Positions 63,971 to 64,000 of a stretch of 64,000 bases of DNA are shown here, piece by piece (position 1 is the stretch's first letter; every line of letters begins with the position of its first letter). The stretch is from Chloracidobacterium sp. GTDB taxonomy: Bacteria; Acidobacteriota; Blastocatellia; Pyrinomonadales; Pyrinomonadaceae. The stretch lies in assembly GCA_016720705.1 (NCBI GenBank), contig JADKKB010000007.1, positions 1,178,001 through 1,242,000 on the forward strand, read 5' to 3'. Position numbers and translations under genes: made by a program. The notes beneath the pieces are model-generated. The model worked only from the letters and a program-made list of their open reading frames with translations. It was not told the DNA's origin and searched no databases.

Positions 63971-64000
63971 AGTGTTATTTCCTAGATTATCACAGTCACC

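Overview
The window reads as chromosomal DNA of a bacterium of moderate GC content. The mix of genes fits Acidobacteriota, most likely Blastocatellia/Pyrinomonadales: a large Asp-box (VPS10/sortilin-like) secreted protein, an FG-GAP/VCBS-repeat secreted protein, PEGA-TPR and carboxypeptidase-regulatory-TPR proteins, an alternative complex III (ACIII)-like module, and a pilB-pilT-pilC locus. The taxonomic call is an inference from gene content; there is no rRNA in the window.

Region 1 (1-26.5 kb) is a nitrate respiration and nitrosative-stress island. On the minus strand a tight cluster runs Rrf2 regulator - diheme cytochrome c (NarC-like) - narG - narH - narJ - narI - pentaheme ActA-like cytochrome - ActB-like Tat-signal molybdopterin/Fe-S protein, which is cut by the left edge. 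Divergent from it is a PAS-LuxR regulator with a four-cysteine PAS loop. Next come a hemerythrin-like protein, a secreted cupin protein, a small His-rich four-helix membrane protein, a DUF302 protein, a YbhGFSR-type ABC exporter (membrane fusion protein, double ATPase, two permeases), two paralogous RIC/ScdA/YtfE-type iron-centre repair proteins, a DUF3565 protein, two tandem NarK-type nitrate/nitrite transporters and a Crp/Fnr regulator. A class II FNR-type promoter is visible before the cupin gene, and a CRP-type dyad before the second RIC gene.

Region 2 (26.5-33 kb) holds thiC with a TPP riboswitch, a membrane diguanylate cyclase with an intact I-site, a tRNA-Met gene, a Kef/CPA2-type antiporter with an EF-hand-like tail, and a PEGA-TPR lipoprotein-like secreted protein. 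Region 3 (33-38.3 kb) is a type IV pilus operon (pilB, an unrecognised very basic secreted protein, pilT, pilC) behind a good sigma-70 promoter. Region 4 (38.6-48.4 kb) is mostly cell-envelope and secreted proteins: the VCBS-repeat protein, a lytic transglycosylase, a soluble PRC-MgtE_N-CBS protein, the Asp-box protein, and two thioredoxin-fold proteins.

Region 5 (48.5-64 kb) is largely housekeeping: DinB-like protein, purL, hemW, a kynA / 5'-nucleotidase pair, a cold-shock gene with a long leader, selA, serC, a TPR protein, another hemerythrin protein, yceH, an RNase D-like exonuclease and a hotdog thioesterase. No CRISPR array, prophage or complete insertion sequence was seen. The only repeat-like element is a perfect 55-base palindrome at 24431-24485.

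The most distinctive system is the physical union of a Nar nitrate reductase, a NarC-like cytochrome and ACIII-type ActA/ActB genes in one transcription unit. It is surrounded by a dense set of di-iron (hemerythrin/RIC) proteins and candidate redox/NO-responsive regulators.
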